Source: Natranaeroarchaeum aerophilus (GTDB lineage: Archaea > Halobacteriota > Halobacteria > Halobacteriales > Natronoarchaeaceae). From it: DNA of 64,000 bases. Both the position numbers and the translations under genes were made by a program. Under the pieces are notes generated by a model, which saw nothing but the letters and a program-made list of their open reading frames with translations, searched no databases and had not been told where the DNA came from. The stretch's first letter is position 1. The number at the start of each line of letters is the position of its first letter. Of the stretch, positions 54,098-62,461 are shown piece by piece. The DNA lies in assembly GCF_023638055.1 (NCBI RefSeq), contig NZ_JAKRVY010000001.1, positions 565,815-629,814 on the forward strand, written 5' to 3'.

Positions 54098-55351
54098 ATG
54101 AAAAGCGTTTTCTACCGGGAGATAACACGAATCTATATGCGGATACCTGCCGCCCTGCTGGTCGTTTCCCTCACGTGTGCCCTCCTCGCAGTCGCAGCTG
54201 GCGGTGTCGTAGCCGCGCCCAACGACCGATCCGTAGCCCTTGACGGGAGTGCGGCATCGGAGAGCCTTCAGACAGTCCAGGAGACGGATGACGTAAACGA
54301 GTCGGTCCGACAGACCCTTCAGATCCAGCTTACCGGTGACGGTCATGCCGAGTGGACGGTGACGACCGAGTACGAACTCGAAGACGAAGGGGATCAGGAG
54401 GCGTTCGAGCAACTGGTCGAAGATCTCCGGGATGGCGATGACGATGATGTCGGATATTCGGCCGATACGTTCCGTCCGTACGCTACGGAGGCGTCCGCGG
54501 CGACCGGCCGCGACATGGAGATACGTGACGAGACGTGGGATGGGACGGTCGAAGACGACACCGGAACCCTCCGTCTGTCGTTTACGTGGACGAACTTCGC
54601 TGCGGTCGACGGTGACCGGACCGAACTGGGTGATGTCTTCCAGACCACCGACGACGAAACATGGCTCCCGGATCTGAACGACGAACAGCGACTCATCATC
54701 ATTGCGCCCGACGGCTACGCAGTCGATGGATTCAGCCTCGATACGCCACCCGACGACGGGTTCGAGGACCGGACTGCCCAGTGGACTGGTCCGGTGACGT
54801 TCGGGGCAAACGACATCCGGATCACCTACGTCCAGACTGGTGGATCGCAGCCGCCGGGCACCGGTAGTAACGGTCTCTCGTCGATGGCGCTGATCGGCGG
54901 TGGCGTCGGCGTGTTGTTGCTCGTGGCGCTCGTAGCTGCGGTTCTGCTGGTCAACCGTCCGGAAAAACGGGATCAGGTCGAGAGCGCACTTCCGGGTGCG
55001 GTTACCGGAATCGGGAGTCAGGACGAGGAGAGTGTCGCTGACCTGCCACCCAACGAGGAATCGAAACAGGCCGGTGAGGAGCCAGTCATGACCGATAGCA
55101 GTGACGACGCAACCGAGGAGGAGGTCGACCCCGAGCTCCTCAGCGACGAGGAGCGCGTACTCCGGCTTATCGAACAGAACGGCGGGCGGATGAAACAGGC
55201 CAATATCGTCACCGAGACCGGCTGGTCAAACGCGAAAGTCTCACAGTTGTTGTCGGCGATGGACGAGGAAGACCGGATCAACAAGCTCCGAATCGGTCGC
55301 GAGAATCTGATTAGCCTTCCCGACCAGGATCCTGCAGACCCCGAACCCTGA
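54098..55351 (+). CDS. Membrane-anchored protein with cytoplasmic winged helix
   Basis: 417 residues from the ATG at 54098. A signal or anchor helix (about 15-39) is followed by an extracellular acidic beta domain (about 70-255), a linker, a transmembrane helix (MALIGGGVGVLLLVALVAAVLLV) with basic residues after it, an acidic linker, and a C-terminal winged helix (LSDEERVLRLIEQNGGR...TGWSNAKVSQLLSAM). The layout, sensor outside and DNA-binding domain inside, suggests a one-component signal transducer. Divergent from the secreted protein gene, which may be its functional partner. Confidence 0.8.
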   Translation: MKSVFYREITRIYMRIPAALLVVSLTCALLAVAAGGVVAAPNDRSVALDGSAASESLQTVQETDDVNESVRQTLQIQLTGDGHAEWTVTTEYELEDEGDQEAFEQLVEDLRDGDDDDVGYSADTFRPYATEASAATGRDMEIRDETWDGTVEDDTGTLRLSFTWTNFAAVDGDRTELGDVFQTTDDETWLPDLNDEQRLIIIAPDGYAVDGFSLDTPPDDGFEDRTAQWTGPVTFGANDIRITYVQTGGSQPPGTGSNGLSSMALIGGGVGVLLLVALVAAVLLVNRPEKRDQVESALPGAVTGIGSQDEESVADLPPNEESKQAGEEPVMTDSSDDATEEEVDPELLSDEERVLRLIEQNGGRMKQANIVTETGWSNAKVSQLLSAMDEEDRINKLRIGRENLISLPDQDPADPEP

Positions 55352-55417
55352 TCAACCGGAAGCGACGGATTTCAGGTTTCAAAAAGGTTTAGCGACTGCC
55401 GGGTGCAATAGATAATT

Positions 55418-56209
55418 ATGAAGGTTCTGGTAACAGTCAAGGAAGTCGTCACAGTCGGTGACGAGTTCGAGATCAGCGGCACCGAAATTGCCGAGCAGTA
55501 CCGGGAATACGACCTCAACGAGTGGGACAACTACGCGGTCGAGGAGGCCGTCCAGATCAGTGAATCGGAAGAGGACATCGAGGTTGTTACGGCGACGATC
55601 GGGCCGGAGCGCAGCGACGAAACGATCCGCATGGCGCTTGCGAAAGGTGCGGATCGCGCGCTTCGCATCTGGGACGACGACCTCGAAGCGGCCGAAACCC
55701 TCGACGTCGAAGCGAAAGCCGAAATCCTCTCGGCTGTTGTCGAGGCAGAGGATCCCGATCTCGTGCTCACCGGCGTCCAGGCCGAGGACGACGCCTTCGG
55801 TGGGACTGGCGTCGCGCTCGCCGAACGCGTCGGCTACGAATGGGCGGCGGTCGTCAACGACCTCGATTTCGACGCCGACGCGGGGGTAGCATCGGTTCGC
55901 CGCGAACTCGAAGGTGGCGTCGAGGAGCTGACCGACGTCGACCTCCCCGCTGTGCTGACGATCCAGACGGGGATCAACGAGCCACGCTACGCGAGTCTGC
56001 GCGGGATCCGGCAGGCCCAGTCCAAACCCCTCGACGTTCGGACACTGGCCGACCTCGACGTCGACGCGTCGGTGACCGACAGCGCGCTCGATGTCACGGA
56101 GATGTACGTTCCCGAAACTGACAGCGACGTCGAGCTGATCGAAGGCAGTGCGGACGAAAGCGCCGGGCGGTTGGCTGACGTCCTTCGCGAGAAGGGGGTG
56201 GCAGAATGA
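55418..56209 (+). CDS. etfB: Electron transfer flavoprotein beta subunit
   Basis: 263 residues (MKVLVTVKEVVTVGDEF). The beta-subunit signature region is seen as VNDLDFDADAGVASVRRELEGGVEELTDVDLPAVLTIQ. It binds AMP or FAD and pairs with EtfA to carry electrons from acyl-CoA and other flavin dehydrogenases. It overlaps etfA by four bases (ATGA). Confidence 0.93.
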   Translation: MKVLVTVKEVVTVGDEFEISGTEIAEQYREYDLNEWDNYAVEEAVQISESEEDIEVVTATIGPERSDETIRMALAKGADRALRIWDDDLEAAETLDVEAKAEILSAVVEAEDPDLVLTGVQAEDDAFGGTGVALAERVGYEWAAVVNDLDFDADAGVASVRRELEGGVEELTDVDLPAVLTIQTGINEPRYASLRGIRQAQSKPLDVRTLADLDVDASVTDSALDVTEMYVPETDSDVELIEGSADESAGRLADVLREKGVAE

Positions 56210-57168
56210 GCGACGTACTCGCCGTCGCGGAACACCGCCGCGGCGACCTCCGGGACGTGAGCCTCGAACTGATCACGGCAGGCCGCGAACTCGCCGACGG
56301 GACTGGCGGCAACCTGCACGTCGCCGTCATCGGTGGGGACGTCGACGCGTTCGCCGACGAACTGAACCGCGAGGGCGTCGACCGCGTGCTCACCGTCGCC
56401 GAGGGCGAGGAGTTCAACCACGGCGTCTACACGCAGGCCGTCGCAGCGCTGTACGACGAGGTCGCGCCACAGTTCCTTCTGTTGCCCAACACGGTCAACG
56501 GACTCGATTACGCCCCCGCCGTGGCGACACGCCTCGGTCTTCCCTACGTCCCCGACGCGGTCGGTCTCGACGTCGACGCCGACCGCCTCGTGGCAACCCG
56601 GGAGATGTACGGCTCGAAGGTTGCGACGACCAACGAGGTCGATGCAAGCGGCGGTGTTACGGTCAGTGTCCGGGACGCCGAGTGGCCGCCAACCGAAGCG
56701 GCGGGTGACGCCGTGATCGAGTCAGTCGACGTCGAGATCGACGAGAGTACGATCCGCTCGACGGTAAAAGGCTTCGAGGAGGTCGGTGCGGGCGACGTCG
56801 ATATCAGCGAGGCGGACCTCCTGGTCTCGGTCGGTCGCGGGATCGAAGAAGAGGAGAACCTCGAACTGATCGAGGAGCTCGCGGAGACGCTCGACGCCAC
56901 GATCTCGGCGTCCCGGCCGATTATCGATAACGGCTGGCTCCCGAAGAACCGGCAGGTCGGCCAGTCGGGCAAGGTCGTCATGCCCGATGTCTACCTCGCC
57001 GTCGGTATCTCCGGGGCGGTCCAGCACGTCGCCGGAATGAAGGGCGCGGAGACGATTATCGCCATCAACACCGACCCGAACGCGCCGATTTTCGACCTCG
57101 CGGACTACGGGATCGTCGGCGACCTCTTCGAGGTCGTACCGGCACTGACCGAGGAGTTCGGCGGGTAA
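56206..57168 (+). CDS. etfA: Electron transfer flavoprotein alpha subunit
   Basis: 320 residues. The C-terminal FAD domain is complete: [32 protein letters not shown], and [20 protein letters not shown] followed by [21 protein letters not shown]. It forms the heterodimer with EtfB. No EtfQO (FixC/FixX) gene follows; the next gene is convergent. Confidence 0.94.
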   Translation: MSDVLAVAEHRRGDLRDVSLELITAGRELADGTGGNLHVAVIGGDVDAFADELNREGVDRVLTVAEGEEFNHGVYTQAVAALYDEVAPQFLLLPNTVNGLDYAPAVATRLGLPYVPDAVGLDVDADRLVATREMYGSKVATTNEVDASGGVTVSVRDAEWPPTEAAGDAVIESVDVEIDESTIRSTVKGFEEVGAGDVDISEADLLVSVGRGIEEEENLELIEELAETLDATISASRPIIDNGWLPKNRQVGQSGKVVMPDVYLAVGISGAVQHVAGMKGAETIIAINTDPNAPIFDLADYGIVGDLFEVVPALTEEFGG

Positions 57169-57194
57169 CGCCGCTTTAGCCCCCGTTTTCTTCG

Positions 57195-57278
57195 CTTCGA
57201 TTTTTGTAGCAATACGCTTCGAAAGCTGTAGTAATAGACTTCGAGTTTTGTAGCAATACGCTTCAATAATTGTAGTAC
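57195..57278. repeat. Four tandem 22-bp repeats between convergent genes
   Basis: CTTCGA/CTTCAA boxes start at 57195, 57217, 57239 and 57261, an exact 22-base period. Each is followed by four variable bases, TGTAG(C/T)A and ATA(C/G). The units are AT-rich in a GC-rich genome and lie in the 194 bases between the stops of etfA and the glpA-like gene. The same unit occurs at 30751-30810. Confidence 0.75.
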
Positions 57279-57362
57279 AGGAGAGACAGGCCCTACTGGT
57301 GGCCGACGGTTTCGTTGGTCGTCAACGGGCCCTCGATCGTCGATATCGGGACGAAGGAGCGG

Positions 57363-58589
57363 TTACTGCGCGCGTCCGACCACGTCGGCGTCGGCGGGGC
57401 CGTCGATATCGAACTCCTCGACCAGCGCGTCTAGCGTTGCCGGATCGTCGTGGGCGTACAGCTGCTCGTCGGCGGTTCGGCAGGGCTCGTCGACGCCGAG
57501 GCGCTCGGCAATCGCGTCGGCCGCGGCTTCGGCCATCATCCTGTGGGTCGTTAGTTTTCCGCCGACGACGCTGGTAAAGCCGCCGACACCGTCGCGCTCG
57601 TCGTGATCGAGGACGAAGAACCCACGGGAGATCCCACGTGCACCGCCGGTTTCGGCTTCCTCGGGAGCGTACAGCGGGCGGACCCCCCAGTAGGTTCGCG
57701 TTTCGGGTGCGTCGGCCGCGGGCGGGAAGATCGCAGCACACTCCTCGATGGTGCGTTCTACCTCCCAGTCGGCCTCCTCGTACTCGTCCGGATCGTCGAC
57801 TTCGACACTCGTTGTCCCAAGAATCACCTCGTCGGCGTGCGGGATGACGATGTCGCCGTCGTCGGGATCCCGGGCCCGGTTGAGGACCGTGCCGAGTCCC
57901 TCGTACTCCTGGCAGATCATGACGCCACGTGTCGGTTTCATCTCGACGTCGACGCCAGCCATGTCGCCCAGCTGTCCAGCCCACGCTCCGGTCGCGTTGA
58001 CCACGTGGTCGGCGTGGATCTTCCCGACGTCGTGATCGACCGCCGCACCGATCACCCGCTCGTCGTCTTTGAGCAGGTCGGTCACGGGGGCGTCGGGAAG
58101 GATCGTCGCACCGTGCTCGCGGGCGTCAGCCGCCGTCGCCGCGACGAGTCGCGACGGGTAGATCACGCCGTCCGGAACTTCCATCACTTCAGCGACATCG
58201 TCGGCCAGATCCGGTACTGCTTCGCGAGCCTGCTCGACCGGGATCCGTTCGGCCGGGATCTCGTAGTCGAGACAGGCCTCGTACTTTTCCTCGAAGTAGT
58301 CGGGATCGTCGTCTTCGAGCCGAATGAAGTACCCACCCGTATCTCGGATGCAGGCCCCGGCGATCTCCCGCAGGATCTCGTTTTCCACGATACACTCGCG
58401 TGCGCCCGCCTCGTCGGCCTCGGCGTAGCGCGCACCGCTGTGTAACAGGCCGTGTGATCGGCCGGTCGTTCCGATCCCGAGTCCTCCCCGGTCGACGAGT
58501 GTCACATCCACGCCGCGCATCGCCAGATCGCGTGCAATTCCAGTGCCGGTTCCCCCACCGCCGACGACGAGTACGTCGGTACTGTGCAT
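57363..58589 (-). CDS. FAD-dependent glycerol-3-phosphate dehydrogenase, GlpA-like, without C-terminal BFD domain
   Basis: 408 residues from the ATG at 58589 (MHSTDVLVVGGGGTGTGIARD). The FAD-binding GGGGTG, GLGIGTTGRSHGLLHSGARY and GGKLTTHR motifs define the GlpA/GlpD branch of the DAO family. Haloarchaeal GlpA usually runs on into a C-terminal BFD-like [2Fe-2S] domain; this one ends just before it, and no such domain is found in the next bases. No glpB, glpC or glpK is adjacent. The neighbour EtfBA, convergent, is a possible electron acceptor but this is inference. Confidence 0.82.
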   Translation of the reverse strand: MHSTDVLVVGGGGTGTGIARDLAMRGVDVTLVDRGGLGIGTTGRSHGLLHSGARYAEADEAGARECIVENEILREIAGACIRDTGGYFIRLEDDDPDYFEEKYEACLDYEIPAERIPVEQAREAVPDLADDVAEVMEVPDGVIYPSRLVAATAADAREHGATILPDAPVTDLLKDDERVIGAAVDHDVGKIHADHVVNATGAWAGQLGDMAGVDVEMKPTRGVMICQEYEGLGTVLNRARDPDDGDIVIPHADEVILGTTSVEVDDPDEYEEADWEVERTIEECAAIFPPAADAPETRTYWGVRPLYAPEEAETGGARGISRGFFVLDHDERDGVGGFTSVVGGKLTTHRMMAEAAADAIAERLGVDEPCRTADEQLYAHDDPATLDALVEEFDIDGPADADVVGRAQ

Positions 58590-58792
58590 CACGCGTACTA
58601 GGGACGGAGCGGACTTTATACGCACGGTGCGTGCGGTGAGCAACCGCTACCGAGAGATCAATATAGCATCGGTCCTACTGGTGTTACCGCTCCGGCAGTA
58701 CGCCCTGCAGACGCCGGAGGCGTCGTCACTGTTCGATGTGAGTCCGAAATAAAATATCGTTCGTATTCGCCGTCTGAAAACGGAGAACCGAA

Positions 58793-58987
58793 TTAGAGTC
58801 GGGTGACGTTGGTCGCCCGGGGGCCCTTGGGGGCCTGTTCGATATCGAATTCGATGTCTGTGCCTTCTTCGAGGTCCGGACCGCCAACGTCTTCCATGTG
58901 GAAGAAAACGTCATCGTCCGCGTCGTCCGTCGAAATGAAACCGTAGCCGCCTGTGTCGTTGAAGAAATCAACGTTTCCTTTCGCCAT
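58793..58987 (-). CDS. cspA: Cold-shock protein
   Basis: 64 residues, a single cold-shock domain. RNP1-like GYGFIST and RNP2-like VFFHMEDV carry the aromatic nucleic-acid-binding face. It is very acidic for the family, as expected in a halophile. It binds single-stranded RNA or DNA and probably melts RNA structure. Monocistronic. Confidence 0.95.
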   Translation of the reverse strand: MAKGNVDFFNDTGGYGFISTDDADDDVFFHMEDVGGPDLEEGTDIEFDIEQAPKGPRATNVTRL

Positions 58988-59174
58988 TGCAACCAGACCG
59001 ACGCCGGAAACACGGATAAGGGTTGTGATACGTGTTCAGAACTGCGGTGAATTGTAAAACACTGTGGAAAAAAGTGCGTAATAACGTGAACATTTGTTTC
59101 TCTGTGCTCTCGGAGAGAGAACCTACAGCGACAACCGACCCATCGACGGTGCGAGTTGCGCCCTATCGACCGAG

Positions 59175-59867
59175 CTACGGTAGCAACCGGTCGACAGCGT
59201 CGTGATACTCGGCGGGTGCAAGCTCCCGAAGCGCGGCCACGTCGGTTTCGCCATCGACGTTGACCAGATACGCGCGGCCGCGCTCGTCGGTGTAGACGCC
59301 CTGGAAGTCGTAGACGAAGCCGTAGACGGTCTCGGTCTCCGGTACGTCGTCGCTCTCCAGCAGGAACTCGATCTGGCGGTCGACGTTGTACTCGACGAGC
59401 TGGTCGACCAGACTCACGTCGCGGTCCGCGTCGACCCGCTCGTCGTCCAGTCCGGCCTCGACGACGGGAACGAGCAGATCGACCCATTTCTCGATTCCCG
59501 GCGGAACGTCCCCGGCTCCGTGCTGGACGGCATCGAGGGCGGCAGTCACCGCGCCACAGCCGGTGTGGCCGACGACGAGCGTGACGTCCGTTTCGGTGTT
59601 GACCATCGGATACAGCAGGCTCCCATCGACGACGCGCTCGCCATCCTGAATGTCCCAGACCTGATTACCGATCGTGCTCGGGGTGAACAGCCAGCCCGGA
59701 TCCTCGACGTCCCACATCCCGTCCTGTGGCACCCGCGAGTCCGAACAGCAGATCGAAACTGCGGCGGGCTGTTGTGCGTCCTGTACGGCGTCAAAGTGGT
59801 CGTCGTGAAGCGATTCGACGTGGCGGGCGTTGCGTTCGAGCAGTTCTTCGAGTGACGTGTCCGGCAT
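59175..59867 (-). CDS. Beta-class carbonic anhydrase
   Basis: 230 residues. Zinc ligands and the active dyad are visible: C-S-D-S-R (CxDxR, ICCSDSRVPQ) and VGHTGCGAV (HxxC). Haloarchaeal members of the family are acidic and of about this length. It interconverts CO2 and bicarbonate. It starts 90 bases from a small divergent zinc protein. No carboxylase gene is nearby. Confidence 0.92.
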   Translation of the reverse strand: MPDTSLEELLERNARHVESLHDDHFDAVQDAQQPAAVSICCSDSRVPQDGMWDVEDPGWLFTPSTIGNQVWDIQDGERVVDGSLLYPMVNTETDVTLVVGHTGCGAVTAALDAVQHGAGDVPPGIEKWVDLLVPVVEAGLDDERVDADRDVSLVDQLVEYNVDRQIEFLLESDDVPETETVYGFVYDFQGVYTDERGRAYLVNVDGETDVAALRELAPAEYHDAVDRLLP

Positions 59868-59957
59868 ATGTGCGGATGTGATGCGGACGGGTTTTTATGT
59901 ACCGATTCGCGTAACGATTCGGCGGGGATTAAGCCATCCCGACGACTACCTCCCGCC

Positions 59958-60125
59958 ATGCCCACCGAAGATAGCTACGAATGTGACGCCTGCGGTGCAT
60001 CCGTCCCGGTCGAGGACGCTATCCGGTCGGAGACGTACGGCGATCTCGATCCGACGAAGTGGCAGACGCTGAACTGTCCGCAGTGCAAGGAGCGGCTCGC
60101 GACAGTGTATGTGGGCGATGAGTGA
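59958..60125 (+). CDS. Small zinc-binding protein
   Basis: 55 residues from the ATG at 59958 (MPTEDSYECDACGA). Two Cys pairs, C-D-A-C (about 9-12) and C-P-Q-C (about 40-43), would bind one zinc as a zinc ribbon. Haloarchaea encode many such small zinc proteins, mostly without known function. Its stop is three bases from the convergent FNT gene. Confidence 0.72.
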   Translation: MPTEDSYECDACGASVPVEDAIRSETYGDLDPTKWQTLNCPQCKERLATVYVGDE

Positions 60126-60128
60126 GCG

Positions 60129-61937
60129 CTAGCCGAACAGTCGTTCGCGAAGCGATCGGCGAGAGGGCCGCTCGGCCAGCAGGACCGAGCAGTCGACCTC
60201 GTTGACGACATCGAAGTGAAGCGAGTCGGTAACGAGGCGGGAGAGCAGGCCACGTTCGGTCGCTCCAAGCAGGAGCAGTGTCCGCTCGTCGGCCTCGCGT
60301 TTGATCGCTCCTTCCACGTCACCGGAGTCATCGACGATGATCTCGGCATCCTCGAGATCGTGGTCGATGGCCCACTCACCGATGAAACGCTCACCGTCGT
60401 CGCGCTCGTCGGGCCCGTCAACGACGTGAAGCACCGAGACCGACGCGCCAGCGACGGACTGTAACATGTTCGCGATCTCGGCACTCAGATCGGAGTCCGG
60501 GCCACCTGCAGTCGGCAGGAGGATCCGGGAGGGATCCAGTCCGCGATCCTTGACAACGAGGAAGTCACAGGGCAACTGGTTGGTGAGCTCGGAGATGGGC
60601 CGCTCCGCACGCGCATCGCTCCACAGTCTGTCTTCCTCCCAACCCAGCAGTACGAGATCCGGCTCGACGCGCCGAGCCGTGTCGAACACCTCCTCGAATG
60701 ACCGGTTCGTGATGATGCGGGACGTGCTGACGTCGACATCGTAGTCCTCGGTCCGTTCCGTGAGATCCGTCATCAACCGTTCGGACTCGTCGGTGATATT
60801 CTGGTGTTGGCCGGGGCGTAGATTCCTGGAGCGACCGCGCGGGGTCTGCACGATGTGGACCAATTGAACGCTGGCTCCCTCCCGGCTACTGGCGAGGCGA
60901 CACGCGAAATCGACGACCGGTCCCTCTGTCCGTGGGTTCGCGATGGGGACGAGAATCTGGAACTCGCTTTCCTCATCACCGATCTCGCGCTCTGCGCTGT
61001 CCAGAATCGGGACGTAGGAGCGACCGGCGAGGCGGCCGAACAGCCACTCCCGAACGGTTAGTCGTCGCTCGATCCCGTCGAACCGGGCGGATTCGAGCCG
61101 GTTTTCGCTGGTCTGGAAGTAGTTGACGATCGTTACCAGCGCGACGCCGCCGATTGTGTTGCCGAGCAGGACGGGAACGACTATCCCGGTGACGCCGGGG
61201 AGTAGTGCCAGCTCGCCATGGAAGATCAGGTACAGCACTTCGGTGTAGGTGACGACAACGTGAAAGAGTCCTCCGAGCGGGATCCCGAGGAATGCGAGAT
61301 ACGTAATAACGATCCGGGAGATCGTATCACGAGATGCGAAGCCAACCCAGACGACACCCGCAACGATCAGACCGGCAAACACGGCCTTGAAAAAGAGCGA
61401 CCACCAGCCGACCTCCATCGCGTGTCGAGAGATCTCCAGCGCCTCGGTCGCCGCGGCAGGGTCGAACACGCCACCCCAGGTGAGCACGATGGCACCGATC
61501 GTCCCGCCCGCGAAGTTCCCTGCCAGCACGATCGTCCAGTGACGGAACAACGCCGGAATCGATGCGAGGCGTTCGAGCGTGAGCGTGACCGGGGGCAGCG
61601 TGTTCTCGGTGTAGAGCTGATAGCCGCCGATGATGATATACAGGAATCCGAGCGGGTAGAGCAAGGAGGCGACGAACTTGCTGTCGGTCGTCGCGGAGAC
61701 CGATGCGTACAGGAGAAATGTAATCGTGATCGCGAAGCCAGCAGCGATCCCACTGAAGAACAGTTCACGCCCGCTGGCAGTGATTTCCTCGTCCGCGGCA
61801 ACGACGATTCGCTGGTATACCTCGTCCGCCGAAAATCGGTCGTGAACGGCCTCGCCGACGGCGGGTGCACCCATATGTGACCGTTCGACTGTGTCGTTCC
61901 CATGAGAGTCTGGATCGTCCCTCTCCGGAGGTCGCAT
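60129..61937 (-). CDS. FNT-family channel fused to two universal stress protein domains
   Basis: About 602 residues; starts at 61955 (GTG), 61943 and 61937 (ATG) are all possible. Residues about 50-290 form a formate/nitrite transporter fold of six helices, with NFAGGTIGAIVL and LLGNTIGGVALV marking the two repeated broken helices. Two UspA-like domains follow: about 320-450 (FQILVPIANPRTEGPVV) and about 465-600 (RILLPTAGGPDSDLS, with LLLLGATERGLLSR). The Usp G-x2-G-x9-G(S/T) nucleotide motif is not clear in either. The domains may gate transport by nucleotide or energy state. The transported anion is unknown. Confidence 0.85.
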   Translation of the reverse strand: MRPPERDDPDSHGNDTVERSHMGAPAVGEAVHDRFSADEVYQRIVVAADEEITASGRELFFSGIAAGFAITITFLLYASVSATTDSKFVASLLYPLGFLYIIIGGYQLYTENTLPPVTLTLERLASIPALFRHWTIVLAGNFAGGTIGAIVLTWGGVFDPAAATEALEISRHAMEVGWWSLFFKAVFAGLIVAGVVWVGFASRDTISRIVITYLAFLGIPLGGLFHVVVTYTEVLYLIFHGELALLPGVTGIVVPVLLGNTIGGVALVTIVNYFQTSENRLESARFDGIERRLTVREWLFGRLAGRSYVPILDSAEREIGDEESEFQILVPIANPRTEGPVVDFACRLASSREGASVQLVHIVQTPRGRSRNLRPGQHQNITDESERLMTDLTERTEDYDVDVSTSRIITNRSFEEVFDTARRVEPDLVLLGWEEDRLWSDARAERPISELTNQLPCDFLVVKDRGLDPSRILLPTAGGPDSDLSAEIANMLQSVAGASVSVLHVVDGPDERDDGERFIGEWAIDHDLEDAEIIVDDSGDVEGAIKREADERTLLLLGATERGLLSRLVTDSLHFDVVNEVDCSVLLAERPSRRSLRERLFG

Positions 61938-62103
61938 TGGCATAGCTACTGCCACAGGGATCCTTGAAGCCTGTCATATGCTGCCGAACATCGAGTACGA
62001 GCGCGTGATGGTAACCGACACGCCGGGGATCGGTACAAAGTATTGGAGACGGTGAGCTGATACAGCCCCCGGTCGTTTTCGTGTCCGCTGTGGAACTCCG
62101 TCT

Positions 62104-62379
62104 ATGACCGAAGCGCGCGCTCACATTTTTGTCGAAGGCGACGTTCAGGATGTACACTTTCGAGACAATGCACACGAGACCGCCCGCGCACACGACATCG
62201 AAGGGTGGGTTCGGAACCTCGACGACGGGCGAGTGGAAGCGCTTTTCGAGGGAACCGAAGAGGACGTCGAGGCGATGATCGAGTGGTGCGAACGCGGTCC
62301 GATCAAAGCCGATGTCACCCACGTCGAGGTCGAATACGGGGATCCGCAGGGCGACCTCGAGGACTTTGAGAAGCACTAA
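62104..62379 (+). CDS. acyP: Acylphosphatase
   Basis: 91 residues, one acylphosphatase domain. The catalytic R20 (VHFR) and N38 (GWVRNLDDGRVEA) are in place. The usual VQGVxFR loop reads VQDVHFR, with Asp16 in place of the glycine, next to the phosphate-binding loop; activity may be altered. It hydrolyses acyl phosphates such as 1,3-bisphosphoglycerate in studied relatives. Monocistronic. Confidence 0.88.
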   Translation: MTEARAHIFVEGDVQDVHFRDNAHETARAHDIEGWVRNLDDGRVEALFEGTEEDVEAMIEWCERGPIKADVTHVEVEYGDPQGDLEDFEKH

Positions 62380-62461
62380 CAGTAGCTACGCTCCTCGAAA
62401 TGACGACTTTCTTGACCGAATCATTAAGTGGACAGTCTCCGATAGTACGTTATAGATAATT

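Noticed and set aside
57195-57278. CRISPR array
   Set aside because: The period is 22 bases with no unique spacers of CRISPR length and no cas genes nearby; it is a short tandem repeat.
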